Source: Prorocentrum cordatum (taxonomy: Eukaryota; Sar; Dinophyceae; Prorocentrales; Prorocentraceae). Taken from it: 64,000 bases of DNA. Below the pieces are notes generated by a model. It had not been told where the DNA came from and ran no database searches. It saw only the letters and a program-made list of their open reading frames with translations. Both the position numbers and the translations under genes were made by a program. Each line of letters starts with the position of its first letter. Position 1 is the first letter of the stretch. This document shows, in pieces, positions 29,999-42,514 of this stretch. The stretch spans positions 135,431-199,430 of the forward strand of contig CAUYUJ010019270.1 in assembly GCA_963575745.1 (NCBI GenBank), read 5' to 3'.

Positions 29999-30626
29999 TT
30001 TATAGTCCTCCATCTTCCTCCGCCCGCTCCTCCCCTTCGTCCTTCGGTCTTCCCCCAGCGCACCCTCCTCCCGCGACCTCCACCGCGCCGCGGGAGGGGG
30101 AAGAGGAGCAGGGGGGACGAGGGAGAGGGAGCAGCCCCGCACCGCAAGGCGACGTCGAGACAATCAGCATGATCCAGAGTGCGAAACCAATACCATCTAG
30201 ACATACGCATATGTGTGCATAGAGGTACGTACATACATCCACACACATGTACATAGGTGTGTACATGTATACATATATATATATGTATAGATGTATATGT
30301 ATATGTCTGGATATGTGTACCTGTACATCTTCATGTATACCAGATCCATCGCGCCAACTTCGCGCGGCACCGAGGTTCTGGCGCAGGTCGGGGGGGGGTC
30401 GTTGGAAAAGCTTGGACAGCGCCATCGTGCACAATCGCGTGCCATCGTCGTGCCCATCCTCACCTTCTTCCTCCTCCTCCTCCTCCTCCTCCTCCTCCTC
30501 ACCCTGATCACCGTCCTCATGTGAATCCGCCGCCGTGACTTTCCGCGCTGAGGCGCGGAAGAGGGCCAAGGGCTGGCTGGCAGAGCGTCCGCATTCTGAT
30601 GAGGACCCCCCCCCTCCTCCACGAGC
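29999..30626. other. Low-complexity flanks, no gene
   Basis: TATATG/ACATGTAC microsatellite at 30220-30345, CTC tract at 30467-30500. Confidence 0.6.
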
Positions 30627-30913
30627 ATCGGACTGCACACAGAGCCCCCCTCTCCTTGGGCGCCCGAGTTATCCGGGGTAACTCGGGTCCGGGGTAACTC
30701 GGGTTTGGGTTCCCGAAAAACGAACCCGAGTTATCCCTGACCCGAGTTATCCCTGATGATTCGAGGCTCTGGACGCCCGAGTTATCCGGGGTAACTCGGG
30801 TCCGGGGTAACTCGGGTTTGGATTCCCGGAAAACGAACCCGAGTTATCCCTGACCCGAGTTACCCCTGATGATTCGGGGCTCTGATCGGACTGCACACAG
30901 AGCCCCCCTCTCC
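30627..30913. repeat. Two 113-bp hairpin units between 29-bp direct repeats
   Basis: Two tandem units start at 30661 and 30774, each with CCCGAGTTATCC against GGGGTAACTCGGG and again GGTAACTCGGG against CCCGAGTTATCC, so each unit folds into nested stems. The pair is bracketed by a perfect 29-bp direct repeat (30627-30655 and 30885-30913; ATCGGACTGCACACAG...). Unknown element. Confidence 0.85.
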
Positions 30914-31410
30914 CGAGGCTCCCTGGGCCACGTTCCCTCCGAAAAAAACCAGTTGCTTCATGTCCCGAGCTCCGGCTTCGGCCCAGGCAGGCAACCAGGG
31001 CAGCGGGATGCCTGCACGAGCATGCACAAGGCGTCGGCTACTTTTCAAGGATTTTTGATTTCCGAGTACTTTCCAAGACTCTTGGTTTCCGAATACTTTC
31101 CAAGGCTTTTCAAGATGGCCCAAAACGCCTCGAAGGCGGCCCAAGATGGCCCCGAGGCGGCAAGGCCAAGATCATTGATTCCCCATTGGCTGTCGGATGA
31201 GTTTCGCATTCTCGCCCTGTCGGCTTCCCGCCAGCTCCAGATACCCCAAGAAGCTTCCAAGATGACCTCAAGAGGCCCCCATGACAGTCCTAAGATGGTC
31301 CCAGAGGGCCCCCCTGATGGCCCGAGAGGCCTCCAAGACGGTTCCAAGCCGGCTGTAGAGCACCTCTGGAGGGAGCCAATACAGCATCAGATGAAAGGCC
31401 CAAAAGACAC

Positions 31411-31549
31411 ACAATCATCATCATCAGCATCAGCATCAGCATCAGCATCAGCATCAGCATTAGCATCATCATCATCATCAGCATCAGCATCATCAGCATC
31501 ATCATCATCACCATCAACATCATCATCATCCTCCTCCTCCTCCTCCTCC

Positions 31550-31585
<36 letters not shown>

Positions 31586-31664
31586 CCATCACCATCACCA
31601 TCACCATCACCATCACCATCACCATCACCATCACCATCACCATCACCATCATCATCACACACAC
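31411..31664. repeat. ATC/ACCATC microsatellite inside the array
   Basis: ATCATC, ATCAGC, then a clean ACCATC hexamer run at about 31582-31650. Confidence 0.95.
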
Positions 31665-31740
31665 GAGCCTCAAGCTTCCCCAAATTCTCTCGTATTTTCT
31701 GGTGTTCCGTCTTCCCCCTCTTTCCCATAGTTCCCCATAT

Positions 31741-31907
31741 TGACTACCTACCAGACCACCCCACCCCAACCCGAAGACCCGAATTTCCGGTTGGGGGGGT
31801 GTGGGCTCCATTGTTCCCCGACCCCCCCGACTCCCCCCCCACTGGAAATGGAGGGCAAATTGAGGCCTTCGGGTTGGGTTGGGGTGGTCCGGTTGGTGGT
31901 GATACAT
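31741..31907. mobile_element. Foldback element inside the array
   Basis: ACTACCTACCAGACCACCCC...CCAACCCGAAG at the left is matched inverted at the right (CTTCGGGTTGG...GGGGTGGTCCGGTTGGTGGT). Arms are about 45 bp. No ORF. Confidence 0.7.
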
Positions 31908-32334
31908 GTTCCTGGGAGTCGACGATGCCCCCGAGATCGCCTCCAGACGCCCCAAGAGGCCCCCAAGAAAGCTTCAAGACGGCCGAGCCGGGCCAAACGA
32001 TCGCCCACAAGAGCCCCAAGACAGCCCATAATGGGCCGAAGAGGCCCCCCAAGGGCTCCGAGCACAGACCCAAGAGGGCATGGGAGGTCCCCGGAAGTGC
32101 CCAAGATGGGTCCAAAGGGGCCTCCAGCGGGCCCAAGCTCCCCAAGACGGCCCAAGAAGGCCCCAGGACGGCCCATGAAGGCGCCAAAACGGCCCACGAG
32201 GGCCCCGAAAACACACCCACGATGCTTCCGAATGCCAACATAAAGACCCCCAAGGAACCCCAAAAAGCTTTCCAAGTGGCTTCAAAACTCAAAAATCGTC
32301 CCATTCCCTTTGTAAAACTTACAATTTTAGCATA

Positions 32335-33115
32335 TTCGCCTTTCGGATTTCATCAGCTTTCAAGACGGTTTCAAGGCTCCCGAGATCGCCTCGAGACGCC
32401 CCAAAAGGCCCCCTAGAAAGCTTCAAGACGGCCGAGCCGGGCCCCACGATCGCCCACGAGAGCCCATAATGGAACAAAGAGGCCACCCAAGGGCTCCCAG
32501 CACAGACCCAAAAGGGCCATGGGAGGTCCCCAGAAGTACCCAAGATGGGTCCAAAGTGGGCTCCAGCGGGCCCAAGCTCCCCACGACGGCCCAAGAAGGC
32601 CCCAGGACGGCCCATGAAGGCGCCAAAACGGCCCACGAGGGCCCCGAAAACACCCCCACGATGTTTCCGAATGCCAACAGAAAGACCCCCAAGGCACCCC
32701 AAAAAGCTTTCCAAGGGGCCTTCAAACCACAAACATCGGCTCATTCTTTTCGTAAAACTTACAATTTTAGCATATTCGCCTTTCGGATTTCATCAGCTTT
32801 CAAGACGGTTTCAAAGCTCCCGAGATCGCCTCGAGACGCCCCAAAAGGCCCCCTAGAAAGCTTCAAGACGGCCGAGCCGGGCCCCACGATCGCCCACGAG
32901 AGCCCCAAGACAGCCCATAATGGAACCAAGAGGCCACCCAAGGGCTCCCAGCACAGACCCAAAAGGGCCATGGGAGGTTCCCGGAAGTGCCTAAGATGGG
33001 TCCAAAGGGGGCTCCAGCGGGCCCAAGCTCCCCACGACGGCCCAAGAAGGCCCCAGGACGGCCCATGAAGGCGCCAAAACGCCACGAGGGCCCCGAAAAC
33101 ACCCCCACGATGTTT
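32335..33115 (+). repeat. 440-bp tandem duplication in the array
   Basis: The segment from the TTTCGGATTTCATCAGC spacer through the GGCCCCACGATCGCC minisatellite is present twice in near-identical form (starts near 32339 and 32779, offset 440 bp), with a more diverged partial copy at 31920-32290. Confidence 0.85.
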
Positions 33116-33959
33116 CCGAATGCCAACATTCATTGATTTTGCTCCCATGACGTTTCACATTGTGACCCAGTCGTTGATGTCTCGTGGCATGCAGCGAAGA
33201 TGCCCCGTACGAGTCGCATATGCATGTTCATACCCTTACACACATAAATGTATGTGTACATATGTACGCTGTCTACACTATTGTATACACCTAGACATGT
33301 ATACGGAACGTGCATGCACGTGCGCGTGTATACATGCATGCGCGCATGCACGCACGCACGCATTCCGCTTGCGTGCAGAACTCAAAAGACCAAGGTGCAT
33401 GGCGCGCAGCGCCAATGCAGTCTTGTGTGTATATATATATATATAAGAAAATGACCTGCCGTCTAAGAGTAGTCTTGGGCTGTCTTCGAGCGCTCGTGGC
33501 CCGTCCGGAAGCCATCTCAGTGCGCTCTTCAGCCACCTTCCAGACAACCTGGGGCGCTTTGGGCGCCTCTTGGGCCAGCTTGGGAGCCTCTGGGGGTGTC
33601 CGGGGCCCCTTCTGAACCCTCTTAGAGCCCTCAAGACCCCCCGGCCCCCCATATGAACCAAAAATCGCAGTTCTGGGCCCTCCCCCGGCCTACTCGGGAA
33701 ACCAAACGGGGGAGAACGCTAAAATCCTTCAAAAACTTATAAGGCAAATCGGTGATTTTTGTCTCTTCGGCCCTTCCTGAGGGCTGTCCTGGAGTCATTT
33801 TAAGAGACCTGAGGGCGTCCTGGAATCATGCTTCTTGGGCTGTCCTGAGGGCGTCCTGGAGTAATTTTAAGCGGTCCTGGGAGCGTCCTGGCGCCTCCCG
33901 GGGGGGGGACCACAGCGACTCGGCAAAGTGGGTCCACCCCCGGTCCAGGACATCCTCCC

Positions 33960-34022
33960 CATTTTTTGATGCTGATGACGATTATGATGATGATGATGAT
34001 GATGATGATGCTGATGACGATT

Positions 34023-34103
<81 letters not shown>

Positions 34104-34160
34104 GTGATGGTGATGGTGATGATTATTATTATCATTATTATTATTATCATTATTATTATT
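33960..34160. repeat. GAT/GGT/ATT microsatellite
   Basis: GATGAT runs, a GGTGGT block and ATTATT, followed by AT-rich DNA to 34260 and an ATAC run at 34262-34320. Confidence 0.95.
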
Positions 34161-34448
34161 AATAATATTACGATACTTATTAAGAAAACTAGTATTAATA
34201 GTAATACTATTGTTGATATGTTTATTATGAATACACCTTTATAATACATGAATATAAGCCTATATATATACATACATACACACACATACATACATACATA
34301 CATACATACATACATACACTCATACCGGCAATGCACATAACAACTATTCTGGGCACATGTGCACGTATCCGCCACCGTGCCGCCGGACACGGAGTGGGCG
34401 CGTCTTCAGGTCCTGGGACCAACCCTCTGAGCCTCCATCCCCTAGGGC

Positions 34449-34625
34449 TCCCAACTTCGCGCTTCGCGCTCCGCGAAGCGCGAAGCGCGAATAACTTCGC
34501 GCTCTCGCGCCGCCCCCACAAAGGGAGAGAAGGAGGACGAGGAGGAGGAGGGAGGAGGGGGAGAAGGAACGAGGACCGCGAAGCGCGAAGCGCGAATAAC
34601 TTCGCGCCCTCGCGGGAGCCCTTGC
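34449..34625. repeat. CG-rich palindromic repeat family 6, copy B
   Basis: CCAACTTCGCGCTTCGCGCT, then GCGAAGCGCGAAGCGCGAATAA, a GAGGAGGA core, then GCGAAGCGCGAATAACTTCG again. Closely related to 24984-25135. Confidence 0.75.
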
Positions 34626-35319
34626 ATCCCCGCTCCCGAGAAAGCGTTCGGGGGCCAGGGCTCCTCGCCCGCAACTCTCCCGGGGCGCGGCGCGCGCCCC
34701 CCTGGGACTTGGCGCGCGCCCCCTCTCCGGGCTTTCCGTGTGCCCCCTGGGCTCTGCCAAGCGGTGGCGCGTCATTCTTTCGAGCCCAAGGGGGCCCCAA
34801 GACGGGCCAGGTGGGCCCCAAGAAGCATGCAAGACGGCCCAAGAGGGCCCCGAGACGCCCAAAATGGCCTCGAGATGGTCCAAGAGGCCTCCAAGACACC
34901 CCGAGAGGCCTCCCAAGAGGGCCTCCAGAGGCAAACACCATTGATTTGCGTTATGTGTTTGAAAAATGTTGGCGTTCTCGCCTTTTCGGCTTTCCGACGC
35001 TCCAAGACGGCCCGAGAGGCGCCCAAGACCACCCCAAAACGGCCCAAGAAGGCTCCAAGAGGGCCCCCAGACGGCCTGAGAGCGCCCCAAGGCGGCCTAA
35101 GAGGCGGCTCAAGAGGGCCCCCAGACGGCCCCCAAAAGGACCCAAGAGACGGAACACGAACTAAACATCTGAGCCTTCCGCCTGAAGGGGCCCCCAGGAG
35201 GCACCAAAATGCAGCCAGGAGGCCCCAGGAGGCCCCAAGAGGCCCCCAAGAGGCCCCACAGAGACCCCAAGAAGCCCCGAAGAGGCCCAAAAGATTCCCC
35301 AACAGGCCCCCAAGAGGCC

Positions 35320-38300
35320 CCCCAGAGGCCGCACGGTGGCGGGATGGGCCGAAGGCCAGTCGATCCGCCGCCCCCTGCTTGCAGGGGTGCACGGCGTGCA
35401 GAGGTTTTGGTTTTGGTTCTTTTTCCAAAAGAACTCCCCAGTGGGCTCCGGCCCGTCCCGCCACCGTGCCCCAAAACGGCCGTTTCGCTCGGGACATCCT
35501 CAAAAAATCGCGAAGATGGCCCAAGATGGCCTCCAAGTGCGCCCGAGATGGTCCAAGACGGCCTCCAAGACGGCCCAAGAGAGTCCAAGACGGCCCAAGA
35601 CGGCCCAAGAGGCCCCCCAGAGGCCTCCCAGACGGCCCAAGAGGCCTCCAAGAGGTCCTCCAGGAGAGTCCGAAGAGGCCAAAATCATTGATTTTCCTTG
35701 GTTTTTGAAGGATTTTGGCATTTGCGCCTTTTCGGCTCTCCGACGGCTCAAGACGGCCCAAGAAGCCCCCAAGATCGCCCAAGAGGCCCCCAAGAGAGCC
35801 CCCTGATGGCCCAAGTGGCCTCCAAGATGGCCCCTAGAGGGCCCCAAGACGGCCCAAGAGGCCTCCAACACGCCCAAGATGGCCTCCAAGACGCCCAAGA
35901 TGGCCTCCAAGACGGCCCTGGAGCGCCCCAAGAGGGTCCCCCGTTGGCCCAGAAAGGCCCCCAAAACGGCTCCCGACGGCGTCAGACGTGCCAGGAACCC
36001 ACCAAGATGGCCGAAGTTGGCTCGAAGCTGGCCCAAAAGGGCCCAAGAGGCCCCCAAGAGGGCCTCCAGGAAGGCCAAAAGATGCCAAAATCACTGATTT
36101 TCCCAAGGTTTTTGATGGATTTGGGCATTTCCCTTTTTTCGGCCTTCCGACGGCCCGAGACGGCCCAAGAGCCCCCAAAGATCGCCGAAAGATCGCCCAA
36201 GAGGCCTCCAAGACGGCGACGATGACCATCAAGACGCCCACGTGTTCCCCGAAGGCTTTCCAAACCGATTCGGGGAACACATGGTCCGATGGCTTGGCAG
36301 GTCTGGCCTCAACGTTCGGCCACATAGGCGCTTCCACAAAGGCAGGGGGCGGCGGTGATTCGCCGTAGGCGTCTTCGATCCGCCGCCCCCTGCTTGCAGG
36401 GGTGCACGGCGTGCTGGATGATTCAGTTTTGGTTTTGGTTCTTTTTCTAAAAGAACTCCCCAATGGGCTTCGGCCCGTCCCGCCGGCCACCCGCGCGTTT
36501 CCCAAAATGCGTCTGTCAATGCCCAAAAACGGCCGTTTCGCTCGGGACATCCTCAACAAATCGCGAAGATGGCCCAAGATGGCCTCCAAGTCCGCCCGAG
36601 ATGGTCCAAGACGGCCTCCAAAACGGCCCAAGAGAGTCCAAGACGGCCCAAGACGGCCCAAGAGGCCCCCCAGAGGCCTCCCAGACGGCCCAAGAGGCCT
36701 CCAAGAGGTCCTCCAGGAGAGTCCGAAGAGGCCAAAATCATTGATTTTCCTTTGGTTTTTGAAGGATTTTGGCATTTGCGCCTTTTCGGCTCTCCGACGG
36801 CTCAAGACGGCCCAAGAAGCCCCCAAGATCGCCCAAGAGGCCCCCAAGAGAGCCCCATGATGGCCCAAGTGGCCTCCAAGATGGCCCCTAGAGGGCCCCA
36901 AGAGGGCCCAAGAGGCCTCCAACACGCCCAAGATGGCCTCCCAGACGCCCAAGATGGCCTCCAAGACGGCCCTGGAGCATTCCAAGCGGGCCCCAAGTCG
37001 GCCCATAGAGGCCCCCCAAACGGCTTCCGACGGCTTCAGACGTGCCAGGAACCCACCAAGATGGCCGAAGTTGGCTCGAAGCTGGCCCGAGACGGCCCAA
37101 AAAGCCCCAAAGATCGCCCAAAGCTTGCCCAAGAGGCCTCCAAGACGGCCAAGATGACCTTCAAGATGCCCACGTGTTCCCCGAAGGCTTTCCAAACCGA
37201 TTCGGGGAACACGTGGTCCGATAGCTTGGCAGGTCTGGCCTCAACGTTCGGCCACATAGGCGCTTCCAAAAAGGCAGGGGGCGGCGGTGATTCGCCGTAG
37301 GCGTCTTCGATCCGCCGCCCCGTGTCGATTCATCGCAGGGGCGCCTGGCGTGCTGGACCCTTCGGTTTTGATTCCGGCTCTTTTTCCAACAGAACTCCCC
37401 CTGGCGCTTCGGCCCGTCCCGCCGGGGCCCCGGGAGGCCCTTCCAGGACCGCAAATTCCACAACAAATGATCCAAGACGGCTCAAGATGGCCTCCAAGAT
37501 GGCCACGTTGGTCCAAGATGGTCTCCAAGATGGTCCAAGATGGCCTCCAAGTCCGCCCAAGATAGTCCAAGACGGCCTCCAAGACGGCCCAAGAGAGTCC
37601 AAGACGGCCCAAGACGGCCCAAGAGGCCCCCCAGAGGCCTCCAAGACGGCCCAAGAGGCCTCCAAGAGGTCCTCCAGGAGGGCCCGAAGAGGCCAAAATC
37701 ATTCAGTTTCCGTAGGTTTTTGAAGGATTTTGGGATCTGCTTCTTCTCGGCATTCCGACGGCTCAAGACGGCCCAAGAGGCCCCCAAGATCGCCCAAGAG
37801 GCCCCCAAGAGGGCCCCATGACGGCCCAAGTGGCCTCCAAGACTGCCCCAAGAGGGCCCCAAGACGGCCCAAGAGGCCTCCAACACGCCCAAGATGGCCT
37901 CCAAGACGCCCAAGATGGCCTCCAAGACGGCCCCGAAGCGCCCCAAGAGGGCCCCAAGTCGGCCCAGAAAGGCCCCCAAAACGGCTCCCGACGGCGTCAG
38001 ACGTGCCAGGAACTCACCAAGATGGCCGAAGTTGGCTCAAAGCTGGCCCAAGACCCAAGACGGCCCAGGAGGCCCCCAAGAAGGCCCTCAGGAAGGCCAG
38101 AAGAGGCCAAAAACATTGATATTCCTAAGGTAGTTGGCGGATTTTGACATTTGCTTCTTTTCGGCCTTCCGACGGCCCGAGACGGCCCAAGAGCCCCCAA
38201 AGATCGCCGAAAGATCGCCCAAGAGGCCTCCAATATGGCCCCAGAACGGCCCAAGAGGGCCCCAAGACAGCCCCAAGAGGCCCCCAAGACGGCACAGGAA

Positions 38301-38909
38301 GCATTTGAGACGCCCAAGGTGGCCTCCAAGACGGCCCTGGAGCATTCCAAGAGGGCCCCAAGTCGGCCCGTAGAGGCCCCCAAACGGCTTCCGACGGCGT
38401 CAGACGGACCAGGAGCCCACCAAGACGGCCGAACATGGCCCTAAGATGGCCCAAAACGGCCCAAGAGGCCTCCAAGAGGGCCTCCAGGAAGGCCCGAAAA
38501 GGCCAAACTCATTGAATTGTTATGGGTTTTGAAGGATTGTGGCATTGCTTTGTTTCTGCCTTCCGACGGCCCGAGACGGCCCAAGTGCCCACAAAGATCG
38601 CCCAAGAGGCCCAAGACAAGGCCCCAAGAGGCCCCCAAGACGGCCCAAGAGGTCTCCAAGACGCTCAAGATAGCCTCCAAGACGGCCCAAGGGCCCTCCA
38701 AGACGTCCTCCAAGAAGGCCCGAAAGGGTCAGAATGGCCTCCAGACGGCCAGGATGACCTTCAAGATGCCCACGTGTTCCCCGAAGGCTTTCCAAACCGA
38801 TTCGGGGAACATATGGTCCGATATCTTGGCAGGCCTCTGGCCACAACCTTCGGCCACATAGGCGCTTCCAAAAAAGGCAGGGGGCGGCGGTGATTCGCCG
38901 TAGGCGTCT

Positions 38910-38910
<1 letters not shown>
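35320..38910 (+). repeat. Higher-order units (about 0.9-1.6 kb) within the array
   Basis: A GC-rich marker (GCCGCCCC...GTGCACGGCGTGC or equivalent, then GGTTTTGGTTCTTTTTCC and GAACTCCCC) occurs at about 35365, 36380 and 37310. The companion GGGGGCGGCGGTGATTCGCC occurs at about 36344, 37275 and 38880, preceded by CCCACGTGTTCCCCGAAGGC (36237, 37170, 38770). Each marker set is followed by the same run of minisatellite variants, so the array expanded in kilobase-scale blocks. Confidence 0.85.
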
Positions 38911-38967
<57 letters not shown>

Positions 38968-38982
38968 ATATATACACACACG
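38909..38982. repeat. TA dinucleotide tract
   Basis: Nearly pure TATATA followed by ACACACACGTGTG. A similar TA tract is at 40795-40828. Confidence 0.95.
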
Positions 38983-40480
38983 TGTGTATATATCCGCGGA
39001 TCCGGCGTGTGAGTTTCAAGGAGTCTCAGCTACAGCCTCGAGGCTGAGCCTCAGCCTCTGGGGGGGTTGCCGGGGTGGCTCTGCCGGGGAAGGGGGGATG
39101 GGGGGGGGTGGTGCGAGTTTCTGGCGGATGCGGGGCGCTGCTTTTACAGAAGGCTCTAATCTCGAGGATGCGCTGGAAGAGTGGCCGCGGCCGCAAAAGT
39201 CTCTGAGGACGGTCTACGAAAGTCCCGAGACCCCGAAGGATCGCCCGAACACGCCCAAGATGGCCCCAAGACGGCCCAAGAGCCTTCCACGACGTCTGAA
39301 GAGGCCTCCAAGAGGCCTCCCACGATGGCCCCCAGAGGCAAAAATCGTTGATTCCCATTGGTTTTTTTCAATGTTTTTGGGGTTGTCGCTTTTTTCGGCT
39401 TTCCGACGCTCCAAGACGGCCCAAGAGGCCCCCAAGACCGCTCGAAGACGGCCCAGGAGGCCCCCAAGACGGCCCAACAGGCCCCCAAGACGGCCCCAAG
39501 AGGACCCAAAAGAGGGACGAAAAGCGGAAAAAATCTAGCCTTCCAGCCCACGAGGCCCCCAGGAGGCCCCAAGAGCCTCCAAGAGGGCCTCCGAAAGCCC
39601 CCAAGAAGCCCCCACGACGCCCTGACAGGCTCCTAAGATGGCTCAAAAAATGCACCAAGAGGGCGTCCTTGCGCCGATAGGCTCGCCTCCACCGCTCGCA
39701 CCACATCGTCCAGGCCACATGTTTCGTAACACGACTCCGTGCACGACGTATCGTGAGTCCCACCAGCCTTCTGGGCGTCGGTGGTTTAGAGCGTTTCCTC
39801 TTCCACCCCTCCTTCTTCCCCTTCGGGGAGGGGTTTACCCCTCCCCCTACCCCCTCCCCACTGACCTGGACAGGGGGGGGCCGCGGGTAGTTAGAGCGTC
39901 CAAGACGGCCCAACACGGCTCCAAGAGGGCCTCAGGGAGCTCAAGATGACCTCCAAGATGGCTCAAGATAGCGCAAGATGCCTCAAGATGGTCCCCATGA
40001 TGTTCCAAGACGCTCCAAGAACTCCCCAAGACGGTTCCAAGTGCCCACAAGAGCATCATTAGATGCATCCAAGAGGCCAAAATGCTTCAAAACCCTAGGG
40101 AAAATCAATGTTTTGGTGTTCTCACTTTTTCGCTTGCGATGCACATCCGACGCGTCAAGATGGCTCCAAGATGGCTCAAGATAGCTCCAAGAGGGGCCCA
40201 AGAGAGCCTCAGGATGGCTCCAAGAGCGGCCACGAGCGCTCCAAGAGCGATCCAAGAGGGGTCCAGGAAGCGATTTTTGGAGCTCCTGGGGGGGGGCTGT
40301 AATTAGGGAACCCCACTTCCTTGGCCGATGTCCTCCAAAATTGCTCCCAGAGACCCCCCAGAGGCCCCAAGATGGCCCCAAAGGCCCCAAGAGGCCCCCA
40401 GGAGGCCCCAAAGAGGATCCCGAACGGCCCACAGAGGCCCCCCCGAGGCACCCAAGACGCCGAAAAGCCCCTCAGGACGA

Positions 40481-40792
40481 CCCTCTACTCGCCTGGGCGT
40501 CGTTTCTGGACGGGCTGGTGGGGATACGCGAAGCGTCTAGAATTTCCAAGAAGTGATCGGCATCCTGTATGGAATTTTCATGTCATTATTATTTCCCGTC
40601 CCCACGGTGACTGCAAGCACCCCGCCGTTGATAGAACCACTGTTGCGAGATGGCTCTATTGACCCAACTGCATTCCTACGCCCTTTCGAAGGTAACCCGA
40701 GAAGTTTGTGCGTTTGAGTGTGCGCCCATAATGTCTGCGTCTGGAGAATAACACCGAGCGACCCGGATCGGCGGCACTGGCCGAAGGCCACT

Positions 40793-40831
<39 letters not shown>

Positions 40832-41387
40832 GTTATGTGTATATCTATATATACACACATCTACATGTATGTATGCATGCATGTGTCCAGATGTACGGCA
40901 TTCCAGAGAGGGTCTCGCCTTCGAGGATCGACGGAGTTGACATCTCCACCCTGGCGGAAGGCGGAAGGGCGGACGGGGTCTGGCACGTCCCCATCCCGCG
41001 CCTGTTGCTTCACTTTGTTACGGTGGAGGTCTTAGATAAGGATGCATTCGATAAGGAACCCAGGGTCTCGCGACCGATGGGCGGCCAGACGTGGGCCACC
41101 CACCTCGCCTTGAAACAATAAGAGATGCGGCAGGGTCTGGGCCCCAGGAAGACGTTCCTTATCTGATACACGGGGGCGCGACGTCAGGACCTTTGGGGGC
41201 CATCGGCTCCACAGCATTGGTGGCCTGGCCTGCCCTTCGGGCTCGTGGTGTCCGACAGAGACAGGGCGATGGCCGGAGACCGCCCACCCCGCCGCGTCAA
41301 ACCCGTTGCCAAAGCGACGTCCAGGAAGCGCCTTCGAAGTAGTCAGCCGTGTTGCGGTTGGAAAGCACCCTGTCCAATCGTGAAGCA
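40481..41387. other. Helicase intron, no gene
   Basis: Unique-looking sequence interrupted by the TA/TATACACACAT tract at 40795-40880. No exon fits the helicase, and none is needed because the flanking exons join directly. Confidence 0.5.
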
Positions 41388-41582
41388 GCGGCGAGCGAGG
41401 GGGGGGAACGAGGAGGAGAAGGCCTTCTCAGAAGGCGGCGGGACTTCTCAGAAGCACTCGCGCCTTCTGAGAAGCTTTCTGTGTCTTCGGGGAAGGCTTA
41501 GAAAACTTCTCGGACGGCCCGGGGACATCCGAGTCTTCTCAGAAGGCCCGCCCCTTCTCACTTCCCCCCCGCGCTCGCCGCC
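41388..41582. mobile_element. Family 1 TIR element, free copy B
   Basis: 195 bp: GCGGCGAGCGAGGGGGGGG at the left, CTTCTCACTTCCCCCC with GCGCTCGCCGCC inverted at the right. Repeated CTTCTCAGAAGG/CTTCTGAGAAGC palindromes in the core. Same length as free copy A (194 bp). Confidence 0.87.
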
Positions 41583-42336
41583 GAGTGAACACGACCACGT
41601 CGACTGGTACGCTGTCTCTGGCCGATCCACCTCCATGTATCTGCCGGGGGCTGCCACATGCTCCACCCAATGTGCTTCCTCCAATGCGCTTGATTGTCCC
41701 GTAGCCCGTGCCCCTTCCAGCACAATTCGGTTCGTACATATGGTAACCCAGTTGAGGTCCCCCATGTAACAATCCACAAGACATTGGGTTTGCTGTCCAT
41801 TGCCTGGCGCCGCCTGCGTTCAAATCATCGCCCGTGCTTTTGCTGCACAGGATCCTGCGCAGCTCAACTCCGTCGGTGAGCACTGCGTCGTTACAGGCCG
41901 CAGCCAATACCCAAACCGTCAAATGCTTACCAGCCACCGCTGCACACGAAGGGCCCCACGTGCATTAAAGACTGGCACGCATCGTCTTCCCCACGGTGTC
42001 TACCAGAAGGGGGCCAGCATTGGAAATCATAGGGCTTCCAACTGTGACACTTCCACAAATCATCATCTCTCTACTCCTGCCTGCATGGTCTCTCCCATCT
42101 CGGAACCCACAATCCTTGAGCACATATTGCGCGTATCTAAATGCGGCTCTGGCAAGCAGGGCGCAATCTGAGGGCAACGGGTCCTGTACCCCAAGGCCTT
42201 CCCCCCGGACCAACTTTTCATGCTGAGTCGTTTAGTTGACGGTTCCAGGGCCGGGGGAGGGCCCTAGGATCTTGAAAACGGCACCCGTTGCTTCATGGCG
42301 ACTGATCATGCACGTCGCACTGCTGGCCGTAACTAT
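41583..42336. other. Helicase intron, no gene; family 3 repeat copy 4
   Basis: 42195-42298 carries family 3 blocks (CCCCCCGGAC, TTTTCATGCTGAG, TTGACGGTTCC, GAGGGCCCTAGG). 42135-42165 resembles one unit of the 83-bp satellite. Remaining sequence shows no coding signal. Confidence 0.5.
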
Positions 42337-42514
42337 GGGAGGGAACAGTAGGGGGGGACTGGCTGCTCAGAAGGAGAACATGCTGAGCTGACATCGGCGA
42401 TACATACAGGCCACCGACAGCCTAACCGCACGTTCCTGGGCGGGGTGGGCTATATCTGGACCCTATCGCGATCGGGGGTCGACGCGGCCTCCCCTGCCCC
42501 TGATGTTGCCCTTG
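42337..42514. mobile_element. Family 2 TIR element, copy C (degenerate)
   Basis: GGGAGGGAACAGTAGGGGGGG at the left, GCCCCTGATGTTGCCC inverted at the right. Internal blocks GACATCGGCGATACAT, CGTTCCTGGGCGGGGTGGGC and GGGGGTCGACG match copies A and B. A CTGCTCAGAAGGAG piece resembles family 1. Confidence 0.65.

Larger units (their letters stand above)
31090..40480. repeat. 9-kb CAAGA-GGCC minisatellite region
   Basis: The plus strand is dominated by degenerate 9-15-bp units of the type CCAAGA(T/C/G)GGCC(C/T). Interspersed at irregular 400-950-bp intervals are AT-richer spacers of the form TTTTGAAGGATTTTGGCATTTGCGCCTTTTCGGC (for example near 34980, 35700, 36105, 36750, 37715, 38130, 38525, 39365 and 40110). 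Stop codons are scarce, so frames of 150-450 codons exist on both strands (Pro/Arg/Lys on plus; Gly/Leu/Trp/Ala on minus). No frame is favoured and no domain is seen, so I call it satellite, lying in the 14.7-kb helicase intron. Confidence 0.9.

Noticed and set aside
31090-40480. Pro/Arg- and Gly/Leu/Trp-rich ORFs of 150-515 codons
   Set aside because: Minisatellite translation; equal openness in several frames on both strands, no domain and no consistent start.
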